From: Noviherbaspirillum sedimenti | GTDB lineage: Bacteria; Pseudomonadota; Gammaproteobacteria; Burkholderiales; Burkholderiaceae_D | Assembly (NCBI RefSeq): GCF_003590835.1 | Contig: NZ_QYUQ01000002.1 | Coordinates: 372,001 to 436,000 of the forward strand | Direction of reading: 5' to 3' | Length of the DNA stretch: 64,000 bases | In this document: positions 46,688 through 55,743 of the stretch, one piece after another | How the letters are laid out: the number at the start of each line of letters is the position of its first letter | Position numbering within the stretch: the stretch's first letter is position 1 | The notes under the pieces: generated by a model | Told to the model about the DNA's origin: nothing | Database searches by the model: none | Seen by the model: the letters and a program-made list of their open reading frames with translations, nothing else | Position numbers and translations under genes: made by a program

Positions 46688-48082
46688 ATGACCGTCCGCA
46701 CTCGTTTCGCTCCCAGCCCGACCGGCTACCTCCATCTCGGCGGCGCCCGCACCGCGCTGTTTTCGTGGGCCTATGCCCGCCATTTCGGCGGCACTTTCAT
46801 TTTGCGCATCGAGGATACCGACCTCGAGCGCTCGACCCCGGAAGCGGTGCAGGCGATCCTGGACGGCATGCAGTGGCTTGGCCTGCAGCATGACGAAGGC
46901 CCGTTCTACCAGATGCAGCGGATGGACCGCTACCGCGAAGTGATCGGGCAAATGCTGCAAGCCGGTAGTGCCTATTATTGCTATTCCTCGCCCGAAGAGG
47001 TCGAGGCGATGCGCGAACGCATGCGCGCCGCCGGCGAGAAGCCACGCTACGATGGCACCTGGCGCCCGGAACCCGGCAAGAGCTTGCCGCCTGTGCCGGA
47101 CGGCCGCAAGCCGGTGGTGCGCTTCCGTAATCCGCTGGATGGCGAAGTCACCTGGAACGACGTGGTGAAAGGGCAGATCACGATTGCCAACCGCGAACTG
47201 GACGACCTGGTGATCGCCCGCCCGGACGGCACGCCGACCTATAACTTCTGCGTGGCCATCGACGACTGGGATATGAACATCACCCACGTAATCCGCGGCG
47301 ACGACCACGTCAACAATACCCCGCGCCAGATCAATATCCTGCAGGCGCTGGGAGCGCCGCTGCCGCAGTACGGCCACGTGCCGATGATCCTTGGCGCCGA
47401 CGGCGAGAAGCTGTCCAAGCGCCATGGCGCCGTCAGCGTGATGGAATACCCGGCGCAAGGCTACCTGCCGGAAGCGATGCTGAACTACCTGGCACGGCTG
47501 GGCTGGAGCCACGGCGACGACGAGATTTTCTCGATGGAGCAATTGTGCAGCTGGTTCGACCTCGATCACCTGTCCAAGTCGCCGGCGCAGTTCAATCCGG
47601 AAAAGCTGGCATGGCTGAACAACCATTACATCAAGCTGGCCGACAACGAGCGTCTGGCCGACCTGGTGCGCCCGGTGATGGAACGCGAAGGCGCGCAGTT
47701 CGACGGCGCGCCGCCGCTGGCATCTGCGATCGGCCTGATGAAGGACCGTACCAATACCCTGAACGAGCTGGCCGATGCGGCCATGCTGTTCTTCCGCCAG
47801 CCGCATCCGGACGCGGCCCTGCTGGCGCAGCACCTGACGGACGCCGTGCGGCCGGCGCTGGCGCAGTATGCCGAGCAGTGCAAGACGGTGGCCTGGAGCA
47901 GGGAAGCCCTGTCGGCCATGCTGAAGGAAGTGCTGGCTGCGCACAAGCTGAAGATGCCGCAATTGGCCATGCCGCTGCGTCTGTTGATTACAGGGCAGTT
48001 GCAGACGCCGTCGATCGATGCCGTGGTTGAATTGTTCGGTCGCGAAACGGTGTTGGCGCGCTTGGCGAAACATCTTTCATAA
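46688..48082 (+). CDS. gltX: glutamyl-tRNA synthetase
   Basis: 464 residues. Class I synthetase: HIGH-type [14 protein letters not shown] (residues 9-22) and KLSKRHG starting at residue 241, plus [14 protein letters not shown]. The two helical anticodon-binding domains complete the chain. Upstream of tRNA-Ala and tRNA-Glu, whose latter is its own substrate. Confidence 0.98.
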   Translation: MTVRTRFAPSPTGYLHLGGARTALFSWAYARHFGGTFILRIEDTDLERSTPEAVQAILDGMQWLGLQHDEGPFYQMQRMDRYREVIGQMLQAGSAYYCYSSPEEVEAMRERMRAAGEKPRYDGTWRPEPGKSLPPVPDGRKPVVRFRNPLDGEVTWNDVVKGQITIANRELDDLVIARPDGTPTYNFCVAIDDWDMNITHVIRGDDHVNNTPRQINILQALGAPLPQYGHVPMILGADGEKLSKRHGAVSVMEYPAQGYLPEAMLNYLARLGWSHGDDEIFSMEQLCSWFDLDHLSKSPAQFNPEKLAWLNNHYIKLADNERLADLVRPVMEREGAQFDGAPPLASAIGLMKDRTNTLNELADAAMLFFRQPHPDAALLAQHLTDAVRPALAQYAEQCKTVAWSREALSAMLKEVLAAHKLKMPQLAMPLRLLITGQLQTPSIDAVVELFGRETVLARLAKHLS

Positions 48083-48144
48083 ATATTCGAAAAGCGCATT
48101 TACAGAAGTGAAGTAGCTTTGCTATAATTTCGCTTCTACGCAAG

Positions 48145-48220
<76 letters not shown>

Positions 48221-48257
48221 TTAAAATAGTGTAGAATAGCAACAAGGACAGGTTACT

Positions 48258-48333
48258 GTCCCCATCGTCTAGAGGCCTAGGACATCACCCTTTCACGGTG
48301 AGTACGGGGGTTCGAATCCCCCTGGGGACGCCA
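48258..48333 (+). tRNA. tRNA-Glu (TTC)
   Basis: 76 nucleotides with encoded CCA. Acceptor GTCCCCA/TGGGGAC, anticodon loop CTTTCAC giving TTC, T-arm GGGGGTTCGAATCCCCC. Lies 37 bases after tRNA-Ala and shares its transcript. Confidence 0.96.
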
Positions 48334-48338
48334 GCTTA

Positions 48339-48368
48339 AAAACGCCACGCATTGCGTGGCGTTTTTTT
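48339..48368 (+). terminator. terminator of the tRNA-Ala/tRNA-Glu unit
   Basis: AAAACGCCACGC and GCGTGGCGTTTT form a perfect stem around ATT, followed by more T residues. Confidence 0.9.
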
Positions 48369-48382
48369 TATCTCTGTAAAAA

Positions 48383-48470
48383 GCGCGCATTGCGCGCGAG
48401 CGGGGATTCGAAGGGTTCGGCTTGCAAGCCGAACCGCGGCCCGCGGAACGTGGGCGAATCCCCCTGGGTC
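48383..48470 (-). repeat. tRNA-linked palindromic repeat, copy D
   Basis: End hairpin GCGCGCATTGCGCGC, then a perfect 9-bp outer stem (GGGGATTCG at 48402-48410, CGAATCCCC at 48455-48463) enclosing an inner hairpin GGTTCGGCTTG/CAAGCCGAACC and the core that reads CCACGTTCCGCGG on the minus strand (48453-48441). Beyond the stem, CCCCCTGGG copies the 3' side of tRNA-Glu. A second CGCCACGC-type terminator follows, so the tRNA-Glu 3' end plus terminator seem duplicated around the element. Confidence 0.75.
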
Positions 48471-48478
48471 GTCAAAAT

Positions 48479-48509
48479 AAAAACGCCACGCAACAGCGCG
48501 GCGTTTTTC
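48479..48509 (+). terminator. second terminator-like stem, similar to that of tRNA-Glu
   Basis: AAAAACGCCACGC...GCGCGGCGTTTTT repeats the 48339-48368 terminator with a few changes. Found just ahead of earP. Confidence 0.7.
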
Positions 48510-48524
48510 ATTTATGCTTTCGGC

Positions 48525-49724
48525 ATGCGAAACCAAGCAAGCACCCTCACCATTTTCTGCAAAGTCGTCGACAACTATGGCGACGCCGGCATCTGCTGGC
48601 GCCTGGCAAGACAACTGCATCAAGAGCATGGCATCGCCGTCACTCTTTGGATAGACGATCTGCAGACCTTGCAGCGGATCTGCCCGGACCTTGCGACCAA
48701 CGCCGACGTACAACAGCTTGCCGGTGTGACGGTGCGCCACTGGCGCGATCAGGCGGGCGACTTTTCGGCCGGCGATGTCGCCGACATCGTCATTGAATTT
48801 TTTGCCTGTGATATCCCGCCAGGCTACATTGCCGCAATGGCGGAGCGCAATCCGCGTCCGGTGTGGCTCAACCTGGAAGGCTTGAGCGCGGAGGAATGGG
48901 TGGAGGGGTGTCATGCCTTGCCGTCAATGCACCCACGTTTGCCGTTGACGAAATATTTTTTCTTCCCTGGCTTTACCAGTAAAACGGGCGGCTTGCTGCG
49001 CGAATCTGCATTGGAAGAGCAGCGTCGGCAATTTCAAGCGGACCAGCCGGCCAAGGCGGCGTTCCTGGCCCAGTTTGGCGTGACGCCGGCAGAAATGGCT
49101 TCGCTGAAGGTGTCCTTGTTCTGTTATCCGCACGCACCTGTGGCGGCATTGTTCGAAGCATGGCAGGGCGGCGGTACCGCAATCACTTGCCTGGTGCCCG
49201 AAGGCGTCGCGGTCGCGGCGATTCAGGCGTTTATCGGCGGGGATGCAGGGGGCGAAGCCAAGCCGGGCGCGGCACGCACCCGCGGCGCGCTGACCGTACG
49301 CGTCCTGCCTTTTGTCGCGCAACCGGACTACGACAAGCTGTTATGGGCATGCGACCTCAATTTCGTGCGTGGCGAGGATTCCTTTGTACGGGCGCAGTGG
49401 GCGGGCATGCCATTCATCTGGCATATCTATCCGCAGGACGAAAACCTGCATCACAAGAAACTCCGTGCGTTCTTGCAGCGATACTCCGCTGACATCGGAA
49501 GTTTGAATGCCTTCTCCTTGCGCTGGAATGGCGCTGGAGCGGAGAACGTGAATGCGCCGGACGACTGGTCCGCGCTATGGCCGTCATTGCAGGCCGACAT
49601 GCCAAAAATCGCCTGCAGGGCGACAGAATGGCATCAGGAAATGTTGACAAATGGAGATCTGGCTAGCAATTTGCTGAAGTTTGCAGACTCGCTGCGGTCA
49701 GTGACTACAGAAAACTCGGTATAA
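48525..49724 (+). CDS. earP: EF-P arginine rhamnosyltransferase EarP
   Basis: 399 residues from the ATG at 48525. Transfers rhamnose from dTDP-rhamnose to Arg32 of EF-P. GT-B fold protein; IFCKVVDNYGDAGICWRLAR at the N-terminus and FVRGEDSFVRAQWAGMPFIW with HIYPQDENLHHKKL near the end are family-defining, the latter binding the nucleotide sugar. Next to efp, its substrate gene, as in other betaproteobacteria and pseudomonads. Confidence 0.96.
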   Translation: MRNQASTLTIFCKVVDNYGDAGICWRLARQLHQEHGIAVTLWIDDLQTLQRICPDLATNADVQQLAGVTVRHWRDQAGDFSAGDVADIVIEFFACDIPPGYIAAMAERNPRPVWLNLEGLSAEEWVEGCHALPSMHPRLPLTKYFFFPGFTSKTGGLLRESALEEQRRQFQADQPAKAAFLAQFGVTPAEMASLKVSLFCYPHAPVAALFEAWQGGGTAITCLVPEGVAVAAIQAFIGGDAGGEAKPGAARTRGALTVRVLPFVAQPDYDKLLWACDLNFVRGEDSFVRAQWAGMPFIWHIYPQDENLHHKKLRAFLQRYSADIGSLNAFSLRWNGAGAENVNAPDDWSALWPSLQADMPKIACRATEWHQEMLTNGDLASNLLKFADSLRSVTTENSV

Positions 49725-49833
49725 TATGCGGTTGATCTAGTGCGTTTTCTTTGTTGAAACGTGAGCTTACGGCGCAGTTGGCCATAGAGCGACAGATAAT
49801 ATTCATGCAACCTATTTTTTACGTACATTCTCT

Positions 49834-50409
49834 ATGAAACCTGCAAAAGAAGTTCGCGTTGGCAACATCATCATGGTTGACGGCAAGCCTTTTATCGTGC
49901 TGCGTTCGGACGTTAACGGTTCGAGCCGCACGGGCTTCACCTACAAATGGAAGATGAAAAATCTTCTGACGAACAGCCCGCTGGAAAACGTTTTCCGCGG
50001 CGACGACAAGTTCGACGTCGTTGTTCTCGATAAAAAGCCGGTGACCTATTCGTATTTCGCCGATCCGCTGTATGTATTCATGGATGAAGAATACAATCAG
50101 TTTGAAATCGAAGAAGAAAACCTCGGCGATGCGCTGCATTACCTGAAAGACGGCATGGAATGCGAAGCCGTGTTTTATGATGGCAAAGCGATTTCCGTTG
50201 AATTGCCCATCACGATCGCGCGCCAGGTGGTTTACTCCGAGCCTGCAGTCAAGGGCAATACTTCGGGCAACGTCCTGAAAGAAGCGCAGATTGAAAACGC
50301 CATCGAGGCGCATCGCCACACCGTTCAGGTGCCGCTGTTCGTGGCAACGGATGACGTGATTGAAATTGATACCCGCACCAACGAGTACAAGCGTGTGGTC
50401 CGTAACTAA
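49834..50409 (+). CDS. efp: elongation factor P, arginine type
   Basis: 191 residues, slightly longer at the C-terminus than E. coli EF-P. Relieves ribosome stalling at polyproline. The loop tip has Arg32 ([12 protein letters not shown]), the rhamnosylation site, in place of the lysine used by the EpmABC system; this agrees with earP next door. No strong ribosome site is visible before the ATG. Confidence 0.97.
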   Translation: MKPAKEVRVGNIIMVDGKPFIVLRSDVNGSSRTGFTYKWKMKNLLTNSPLENVFRGDDKFDVVVLDKKPVTYSYFADPLYVFMDEEYNQFEIEEENLGDALHYLKDGMECEAVFYDGKAISVELPITIARQVVYSEPAVKGNTSGNVLKEAQIENAIEAHRHTVQVPLFVATDDVIEIDTRTNEYKRVVRN

Positions 50410-50423
50410 GACCCCCCGAAATC

Positions 50424-50456
50424 AAAAAAACGCTGCCTTCGAGCAGCGTTTTTTTT
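50424..50456 (+). terminator. terminator of efp
   Basis: AAAAACGCTGC and GCAGCGTTTTT form a perfect stem around a CTTCGA loop, with a T-run after it, 15 bases past the efp stop. Confidence 0.93.
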
Positions 50457-50663
50457 CGCCAGTCGTTAGGCATTTCCCGATGGTATTTTCGATTGTAAGA
50501 AAAATTTTTTCTAATTTGTAACAAAATCGGAACTTTCTGAAGTTGCTAATGACCAACGCAAGTGCCCGGTAGTATTTCCATGCGGAATCAGGTTTCGGCC
50601 TGGGGTTGGCGCGAACGAATTTTTTAATCCAGACATTGATTTGTCCCATTTTCAGGAGATAGC

Positions 50664-51236
50664 ATGCTTCGCTCAGAAACGCTTTTCGGCAAACGTGATT
50701 CCACAAACAATACATCCAATATGACGAGCAACACCGCGCAACCGATTGGCAGCAGCCTGACTTCTTCCAGCCCGCTCAGGACCAGCGCGCCCGCCGCCAG
50801 CGTGCCCGCTTCGCTCGATAACAGCGTCGCCAAGGCCGCAGCCGCATCCGCCTCCGCCGCTACCGCCAGCACCAATGAAGTCGGCAGCAAACTGATCGTC
50901 GGACCGAACATCAAGCTCAAAGGCGTTGAAATCACCGATTGCGACACGCTGGTGGTCGAAGGTCGGGTCGAAGCGACCATGGATTCGCGCGTGATCCAGA
51001 TCGCCGAATGCGGCGCTTTCAAGGGTTCGGCCGAAATCGATATCGCCGAAATCCACGGCGAATTCGACGGCGACCTGACCGTGCGCCAGAAGCTGGTGAT
51101 TTACGCGACCGGCAAGGTCACGGGCAAGATCCGTTATGGCAAGGTCGTGATCGAAGAGGGCGGCCAGCTGGCTGGCGACGTCCAGGTTGGTACTTCCGGC
51201 ACCGCCCGCAACCTGTCGGTTGCCAAGGCCAGCTGA
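50664..51236 (+). CDS. bactofilin
   Basis: 190 residues. Unstructured Ser/Thr/Ala-rich N-terminus (~75 residues), then the beta-helical polymer domain (LIVGPNIKLKGVEITDCDTL, VVEGRVEATMDSRVIQIAEC, GEFDGDLTVRQKLVIYATGK) ending GEVQ-like DVQVGTSG. Bactofilins form nucleotide-free cytoskeletal filaments that position envelope machinery. Single gene with its own terminator. Confidence 0.92.
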   Translation: MLRSETLFGKRDSTNNTSNMTSNTAQPIGSSLTSSSPLRTSAPAASVPASLDNSVAKAAAASASAATASTNEVGSKLIVGPNIKLKGVEITDCDTLVVEGRVEATMDSRVIQIAECGAFKGSAEIDIAEIHGEFDGDLTVRQKLVIYATGKVTGKIRYGKVVIEEGGQLAGDVQVGTSGTARNLSVAKAS

Positions 51237-51323
51237 TCGCGCCAGGCGGATAAACAGGAGGCGCCGACAGCCGGACCCGCATACGCGCGGACCGGTGCTT
51301 GTGCGTTTCCTCCTGGAGTTCGA

Positions 51324-51359
51324 AATGGCCAGTGCCCCGCAAGGGCGCTGGCCATTTTT
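51324..51359 (+). terminator. terminator after the bactofilin gene
   Basis: AATGGCCAGTGCCC and GGGCGCTGGCCATT pair with one G-U, then TTTA. It lies about 90 bases after the stop codon. Confidence 0.8.
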
Positions 51360-51439
51360 ATTGGCGCTTGCAGAAATGCTTGCCAGCCGTGCGACAATAA
51401 CAAGGTTTGGAAACAACGGCACAAAGCTTCGACCTTCCC

Positions 51440-52315
51440 ATGACCACCACGCATCCGCAATATATCCTTACCCTGTCCTGCCTCGACCAGCGCGGCATCG
51501 TGCATCGGGTGTCCGGCTTCCTGGCTGAACATGGCTGCAACATCATCGACTCGGCCCAGTTCGGCGATGCGCAATCGCAGCTGTTTTTCATGCGCGTGCA
51601 TTTTTCCGCAGAAGACCCGGCCTTGCCGGATGCAGCCCTGCGCGCGCGCTTCGCCGAAATGGCGGAGGGCATGCGGATGAACTGGCAATTGAACGACGCG
51701 CGAGAAAAACCGCGCGTGATGCTGATGGTTTCCAAAATCGGCCATTGCCTGAACGATTTGCTGTTTCGTTACAAGAGCGGCCTGCTGCCGGTGGAAATTC
51801 CGGCGATTGTCTCCAACCATACCGACTTCTATCAACTGGCGGCGAGCTACAACATTCCCTTCCACCACCTGCCGCTGGCGGCTGGCGCTTCGGCCGATGC
51901 CAAGCGCGCGCAGGAAGCGCGGATGCTGGAAATCATCAAGACCAATGACATCGATCTGGTGGTGCTGGCGCGCTATATGCAGATTCTCTCGCCTGAACTG
52001 TGCGAGGCCTTGAAGGGGCGGGCGATCAATATCCACCATTCCTTCCTGCCCAGCTTCAAGGGCGCCAAGCCCTATTACCAGGCGCATGACCGCGGCGTCA
52101 AGCTGATCGGCGCCACCGCCCATTTCGTCACCGGCGACCTCGACGAGGGGCCGATCATCGAGCAGGGGGTCGAGCGGGTCGATCATGCAATGGATCCGGA
52201 GACGCTGACGGCCATCGGCCGCGATATCGAATGCGTGGTGCTGGCGCGCGCGGTGAAGTGGTTCGTCGAACACCGCATCCTGCTGAACGGTCACAAGACC
52301 GTGGTGTTCAAGTAG
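51440..52315 (+). CDS. purU: formyltetrahydrofolate deformylase
   Basis: 291 residues from the ATG at 51440; an upstream ATG at 51407 would add 11 residues. N-terminal ACT domain (YILTLSCLDQRGIVHRVSGF), then the formyltransferase fold with ARYMQILSPELCEAL, INIHHSFLPSFKGAKPYYQA and GATAHFVTGDLDEGPIIEQ. Releases formate from 10-formyl-THF, feeding PurT or balancing one-carbon pools. Convergent with gor, overlapping by 8 bases at the 3' ends. Confidence 0.96.
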   Translation: MTTTHPQYILTLSCLDQRGIVHRVSGFLAEHGCNIIDSAQFGDAQSQLFFMRVHFSAEDPALPDAALRARFAEMAEGMRMNWQLNDAREKPRVMLMVSKIGHCLNDLLFRYKSGLLPVEIPAIVSNHTDFYQLAASYNIPFHHLPLAAGASADAKRAQEARMLEIIKTNDIDLVVLARYMQILSPELCEALKGRAINIHHSFLPSFKGAKPYYQAHDRGVKLIGATAHFVTGDLDEGPIIEQGVERVDHAMDPETLTAIGRDIECVVLARAVKWFVEHRILLNGHKTVVFK

Positions 52316-53687
52316 GCGGGGCGTCCGTTGTTGCGCCGCCTGCGTTGCGCGCAGGCGTGCGCATCAGCACGAATTCTTCGGCGGCGGTCGGGTGGATGGC
52401 GATGGTGCGGTCGAATTGCGCCTTGGTGACGCCGGCCGTGACTGCCACCGCCAGGCTTTGCACGATTTCGGGCGCATCGGCGCCAATCATGTGGATGCCA
52501 CGCACGCGGTCGCTGGCGGTATCGACCAGCAGTTTCATGTAGGTGCGCCCCTTGCCGCCGCTGAAAGCTTCGCGCATCGGCCTGAAGTCGGCTTCGTAGA
52601 CTGTGGTGGGCGCGCTGCATTGCGCTTCGGTCGGGCCGAGCGAGGCCATGGGCGGCAATGTGAATACAGCGGTGGCAATCGATTCCAGCGCCACCGGCGC
52701 GTCGTGGCCCGCAGCAAATAGCCGGTCGGCCAGCCAGCGCCCTTCGGCAATGGCCACCGGCGTCAGGTTCTTGCGGTCGGTGACGTCACCCACCGCATGC
52801 AGGCCGGGCAGCGCGGTCGCCAGTTCGGCATTCACCGGCACCGCGCCATTCTTGCCAAGTTCGAGGCCGATCGCTTCCAGCCCAAGCTTGGCGGTATTGG
52901 GGCGGCGCCCCAGGGCATTGAGCGTCCAGGGCGTATCCAGCGTTTCACCGGCAGGCAGGTGCAGGCGCCAGCCGGCGGGCAGGCGCTCGATCCGGCTCGC
53001 CATGCAGCCCGGCCGCAAATCGATGCCGGCCTGGGCCAGCGCGGTGGCCAGGCGGGTACGCAGGTCGTCGTCGAAGCCGCGCAGCGGCAGGCGGTCGCGG
53101 TACAGCATGGTCACCGCCACCCCCAGCCGCGCCAGCATGCTGGCGAACTCGGCCGCGATGTAGCCGCCGCCGAGCACCACGGCGCTGGCGGGCAACTCCC
53201 GCAGGTCGAGCAAGTCGTCCGAGGTCGGACAGTCTTCCAGGCTGGGGATGACGTCGCGCGCGGGGCGGGCGCCGGTGGCGATGACGATGTGTTTTGCGGT
53301 GAATTCCTGTGCGCCGACCGCCAGCCGGTGCGGCGCCAGCAGGCGCGCCGTGCCTTCAATGAGGGTGACGTCGCCGTCGGCCAGCAGCTTGCGGTACACG
53401 TCTTCCAGGCGCGCGGTCTCGGCCGCCTTGGCATCGGCCCAGCGCGTCATGGAAAACGCGGTCTCTGGAACCGTCCAGCCGAAGCCGGCGGCTTCCCGCA
53501 GCAGCTCGCCGTACTGGGCGGCGTACATCAGGAGTTTTTTGGGGACGCAGCCGCGGATCACGCAGGTGCCGCCGACCCGGCTGTTTTCGATGACGGCGAC
53601 ACGGGCGCCATGGCGCGCGGCGCGGCGGGACAGGGCGACGCCGCCGGAGCCGGCGCCGATGACGATCAGATCGAATTCCTGCGACAT
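52308..53687 (-). CDS. gor: glutathione-disulfide reductase
   Basis: 459 residues from the ATG at 53687 (AGGAGCGCAC upstream). FAD-binding GAGSGGVA, redox pair Cys42/Cys47 in GGTCVIRGCVPKKL, NAD(P)-binding VVLGGGYIAAEFASML, central FAD motif GLHAVGDVTD, and the C-terminal interface with the catalytic His (IAIHPTAAEE). The redox segment CVIRGC fits the glutathione reductases of betaproteobacteria rather than lipoamide dehydrogenase. Confidence 0.93.
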   Translation of the reverse strand: MSQEFDLIVIGAGSGGVALSRRAARHGARVAVIENSRVGGTCVIRGCVPKKLLMYAAQYGELLREAAGFGWTVPETAFSMTRWADAKAAETARLEDVYRKLLADGDVTLIEGTARLLAPHRLAVGAQEFTAKHIVIATGARPARDVIPSLEDCPTSDDLLDLRELPASAVVLGGGYIAAEFASMLARLGVAVTMLYRDRLPLRGFDDDLRTRLATALAQAGIDLRPGCMASRIERLPAGWRLHLPAGETLDTPWTLNALGRRPNTAKLGLEAIGLELGKNGAVPVNAELATALPGLHAVGDVTDRKNLTPVAIAEGRWLADRLFAAGHDAPVALESIATAVFTLPPMASLGPTEAQCSAPTTVYEADFRPMREAFSGGKGRTYMKLLVDTASDRVRGIHMIGADAPEIVQSLAVAVTAGVTKAQFDRTIAIHPTAAEEFVLMRTPARNAGGATTDAPPT

Positions 53688-53736
53688 GTGCGCTCCTCGT
53701 CTGCCTGGTGCCGGCGAACGCGCCGGCTGCAATGGC

Positions 53737-54411
53737 CTAGCCCAGCACGCGCTTGAGCCAGGCACCGATGTCCTCGATTTCTTCCATGCAGACCGAATGC
53801 TGCATCGGATATTCATGCCATTCGACCTGGCAGCCAAACGAACGCAGCAGGTCGCGCGACGCTTCGGCGCGCTCCAGCGGAACCACCGGGTCGCCGCGGC
53901 CGTGCGCCATGAAGACCGGCGTGGCCTGGTTGGCGGGATGCGCTTCGGCGGCGACGACGCCAGCCAGCGGCAGGTAACCCGACAGGCACAAGAGACCGGC
54001 CAGCGGCTCGGGGTGGCGCAGGCCGGACTGCAGGGTCATGGCGCAGCCTTGCGAAAAGCCGGCCAGGACGATGCGGCTGGCGGGAATGCCGCGCGCCTTT
54101 TCACGCGCAATCAATTGTTCCACCGCTTGCTGCGAGTGGCGCAAGCCGCCTTCGTCTTCACGCTTGGTCAGGTCCTCGCCCAGCGCGATGTCGTACCAGG
54201 AGCGCATCACGTAGCCGCCGTTCATGGTTACCGGCATCAGCGGCGCATGCGGGAAGACGAAGCGGATGGCCGGGCAGCCCGTCAGGTCCAGTTCGCGCAC
54301 GATCGGCACGAAGTCGGAGCCGTCGGCGCCCAGGCCATGCATCCAGATGACGGCAACGGTCGGGTTGGGGGCGGTGTCGATCTGGATCGATTCGAGAAGG
54401 GCGTCGTTCAT
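53737..54411 (-). CDS. carboxylesterase / phospholipase family alpha/beta hydrolase
   Basis: 224 residues. Esterase of the acyl-protein thioesterase-like family: IWMHGLGADGSDF oxyanion region, nucleophile elbow GFSQGCA, catalytic Asp in AHGRGDPVVPL and His in YPMQHSVCMEE. Substrate unknown. Lies between gor and the Mog-like gene, all on the minus strand with short gaps. Confidence 0.93.
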   Translation of the reverse strand: MNDALLESIQIDTAPNPTVAVIWMHGLGADGSDFVPIVRELDLTGCPAIRFVFPHAPLMPVTMNGGYVMRSWYDIALGEDLTKREDEGGLRHSQQAVEQLIAREKARGIPASRIVLAGFSQGCAMTLQSGLRHPEPLAGLLCLSGYLPLAGVVAAEAHPANQATPVFMAHGRGDPVVPLERAEASRDLLRSFGCQVEWHEYPMQHSVCMEEIEDIGAWLKRVLG

Positions 54412-54433
54412 GTCGGGATGAAGATTGGGTGGT

Positions 54434-55054
54434 TCAGGATTTGGTGCGGATCGCCGATTTCGGCCGGAAGGCCTTGCAGACGGCGTCGTGCGTTTCGATG
54501 TAGGGGCCGCCGATCAGGTCGATGCAATAGGGGACGGCGGCGAAGATGCCGTGCACCAGCTGCTTGCCGTCGGCATCCTTCAGGCCTTCGAGGGTTTCCT
54601 TGATCGACTTCGGCTGGCCCGGCAGGTTCATGATCAGCGCCGCATGGTCCGTGGTTTCGCGGATCACCGCGACCTGGCGCGAGAGGATCGCGGTGGGGAC
54701 GAATTGCAGGCTGATCTGCCGCATCTGTTCGCCGAAGCCGGGCATCTCTTTTGTGGCAACCGCCAGGGTCGCTTCGGGGGTGACGTCGCGCCGGGCGGGG
54801 CCGGTGCCGCCGGTGGTCAGCACCAGGTCGCAGCCGGCCACGTCCACCAGTTCGATCAGGGTTTGTTCGATGGCGGCGCGCTCGTCCGGAATCAGCCGGG
54901 ACTCCATGCGCCAGGGGCTGGCGATGGCGGTGGCGAACCAGTCCTGCAGGGCTGGCAAGCCCTGGTCCTGGTAGACGCCGGCGGCAGCGCGGTCGGAAAT
55001 CGAGACCAGGCCGATCAGCAGCTCGTCGGGATCATTCCTCGGCGGCTTCGTCAT
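54434..55054 (-). CDS. mog: molybdopterin adenylyltransferase (Mog/MoaB family)
   Basis: 206 residues from the ATG at 55054 (an ATG at 55063 is also possible); either overlaps the end of yjgA. MoCF_biosynth fold: LLIGLVSISDRAAAGVYQDQ, then LVLTTGGTGPARRDVTPEAT and NLPGQPKSIKETLEGL. Mog adenylylates molybdopterin before metal insertion. Linked to yjgA by overlap. Confidence 0.9.
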   Translation of the reverse strand: MTKPPRNDPDELLIGLVSISDRAAAGVYQDQGLPALQDWFATAIASPWRMESRLIPDERAAIEQTLIELVDVAGCDLVLTTGGTGPARRDVTPEATLAVATKEMPGFGEQMRQISLQFVPTAILSRQVAVIRETTDHAALIMNLPGQPKSIKETLEGLKDADGKQLVHGIFAAVPYCIDLIGGPYIETHDAVCKAFRPKSAIRTKS

Positions 55055-55637
55055 CTGCTTCATCGTCGGCTGCGATATCGCTGGCGCTGCGTGACGCGGC
55101 TTTCTCCAGGTCCTTGAGGATCTGGAAGATTTCACGGTAGGCCCTGGGCGGCTTGTTTTCGGCCTGCTCCTTGCGGGCATTGCGGATCAGGGTGCGCAAC
55201 TGCTGCGCATCCAGTTCCGGGTGCTTGGCCAGCAGCTCGGTGAGGGCGGCGTCGTTGGCCAGCAGCTTGTCGCGGCGGCGCTCGATCAGGTGCAAGGCGG
55301 CGGCGTCGGCTTTGGAAGTGCCGCGCCAGCTGTCGATGACCTTCTGGATGGCGGCGATTTCATGTTCTTCCAGGGTGCGCATCTTCTTGCCGACAAACTG
55401 CAACTGGCGGCGGCGCCCTTCATGGTCCGTGATTTTCTGGCATTCAAGGATGGCGTCGCGCACATCTTCCGGCATGGGCACGCGTTTGACGCGGTCGCGC
55501 GAATTTGCAATCAATTCCGCCCCCAGCTTTTGCAGGGCGGTCATTTCGCGCTTTAATTGCGACTTGGAGGGGCGGTCGTATTCCTGCTCGAATTCGTTGG
55601 ACTGAAAGCCGCAGGATCCCCGGTTAGGATTTGGCAT
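55032..55637 (-). CDS. yjgA: ribosome-associated protein YjgA (DUF615)
   Basis: 201 residues. Family regions: RPSKSQLKREMTALQKLGAE and LQFVGKKMRTLEEHEIAAIQ. Binds late 50S assembly intermediates. Highly charged, with an acidic end (ADDEADDEAAEE). Divergent from pmbA with a 106-base gap, the usual neighbour pair in proteobacteria. Confidence 0.95.
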   Translation of the reverse strand: MPNPNRGSCGFQSNEFEQEYDRPSKSQLKREMTALQKLGAELIANSRDRVKRVPMPEDVRDAILECQKITDHEGRRRQLQFVGKKMRTLEEHEIAAIQKVIDSWRGTSKADAAALHLIERRRDKLLANDAALTELLAKHPELDAQQLRTLIRNARKEQAENKPPRAYREIFQILKDLEKAASRSASDIAADDEADDEAAEE

Positions 55638-55743
55638 GGATTTGCGTGATGCTGAAAGCAATTTGGTAAACGGCTGCTATCATAACCCCTTTCCCGCCGA
55701 TTGCGGTTAAAGCCATTATTCCCACAAAAAAGACATCGAGCCC

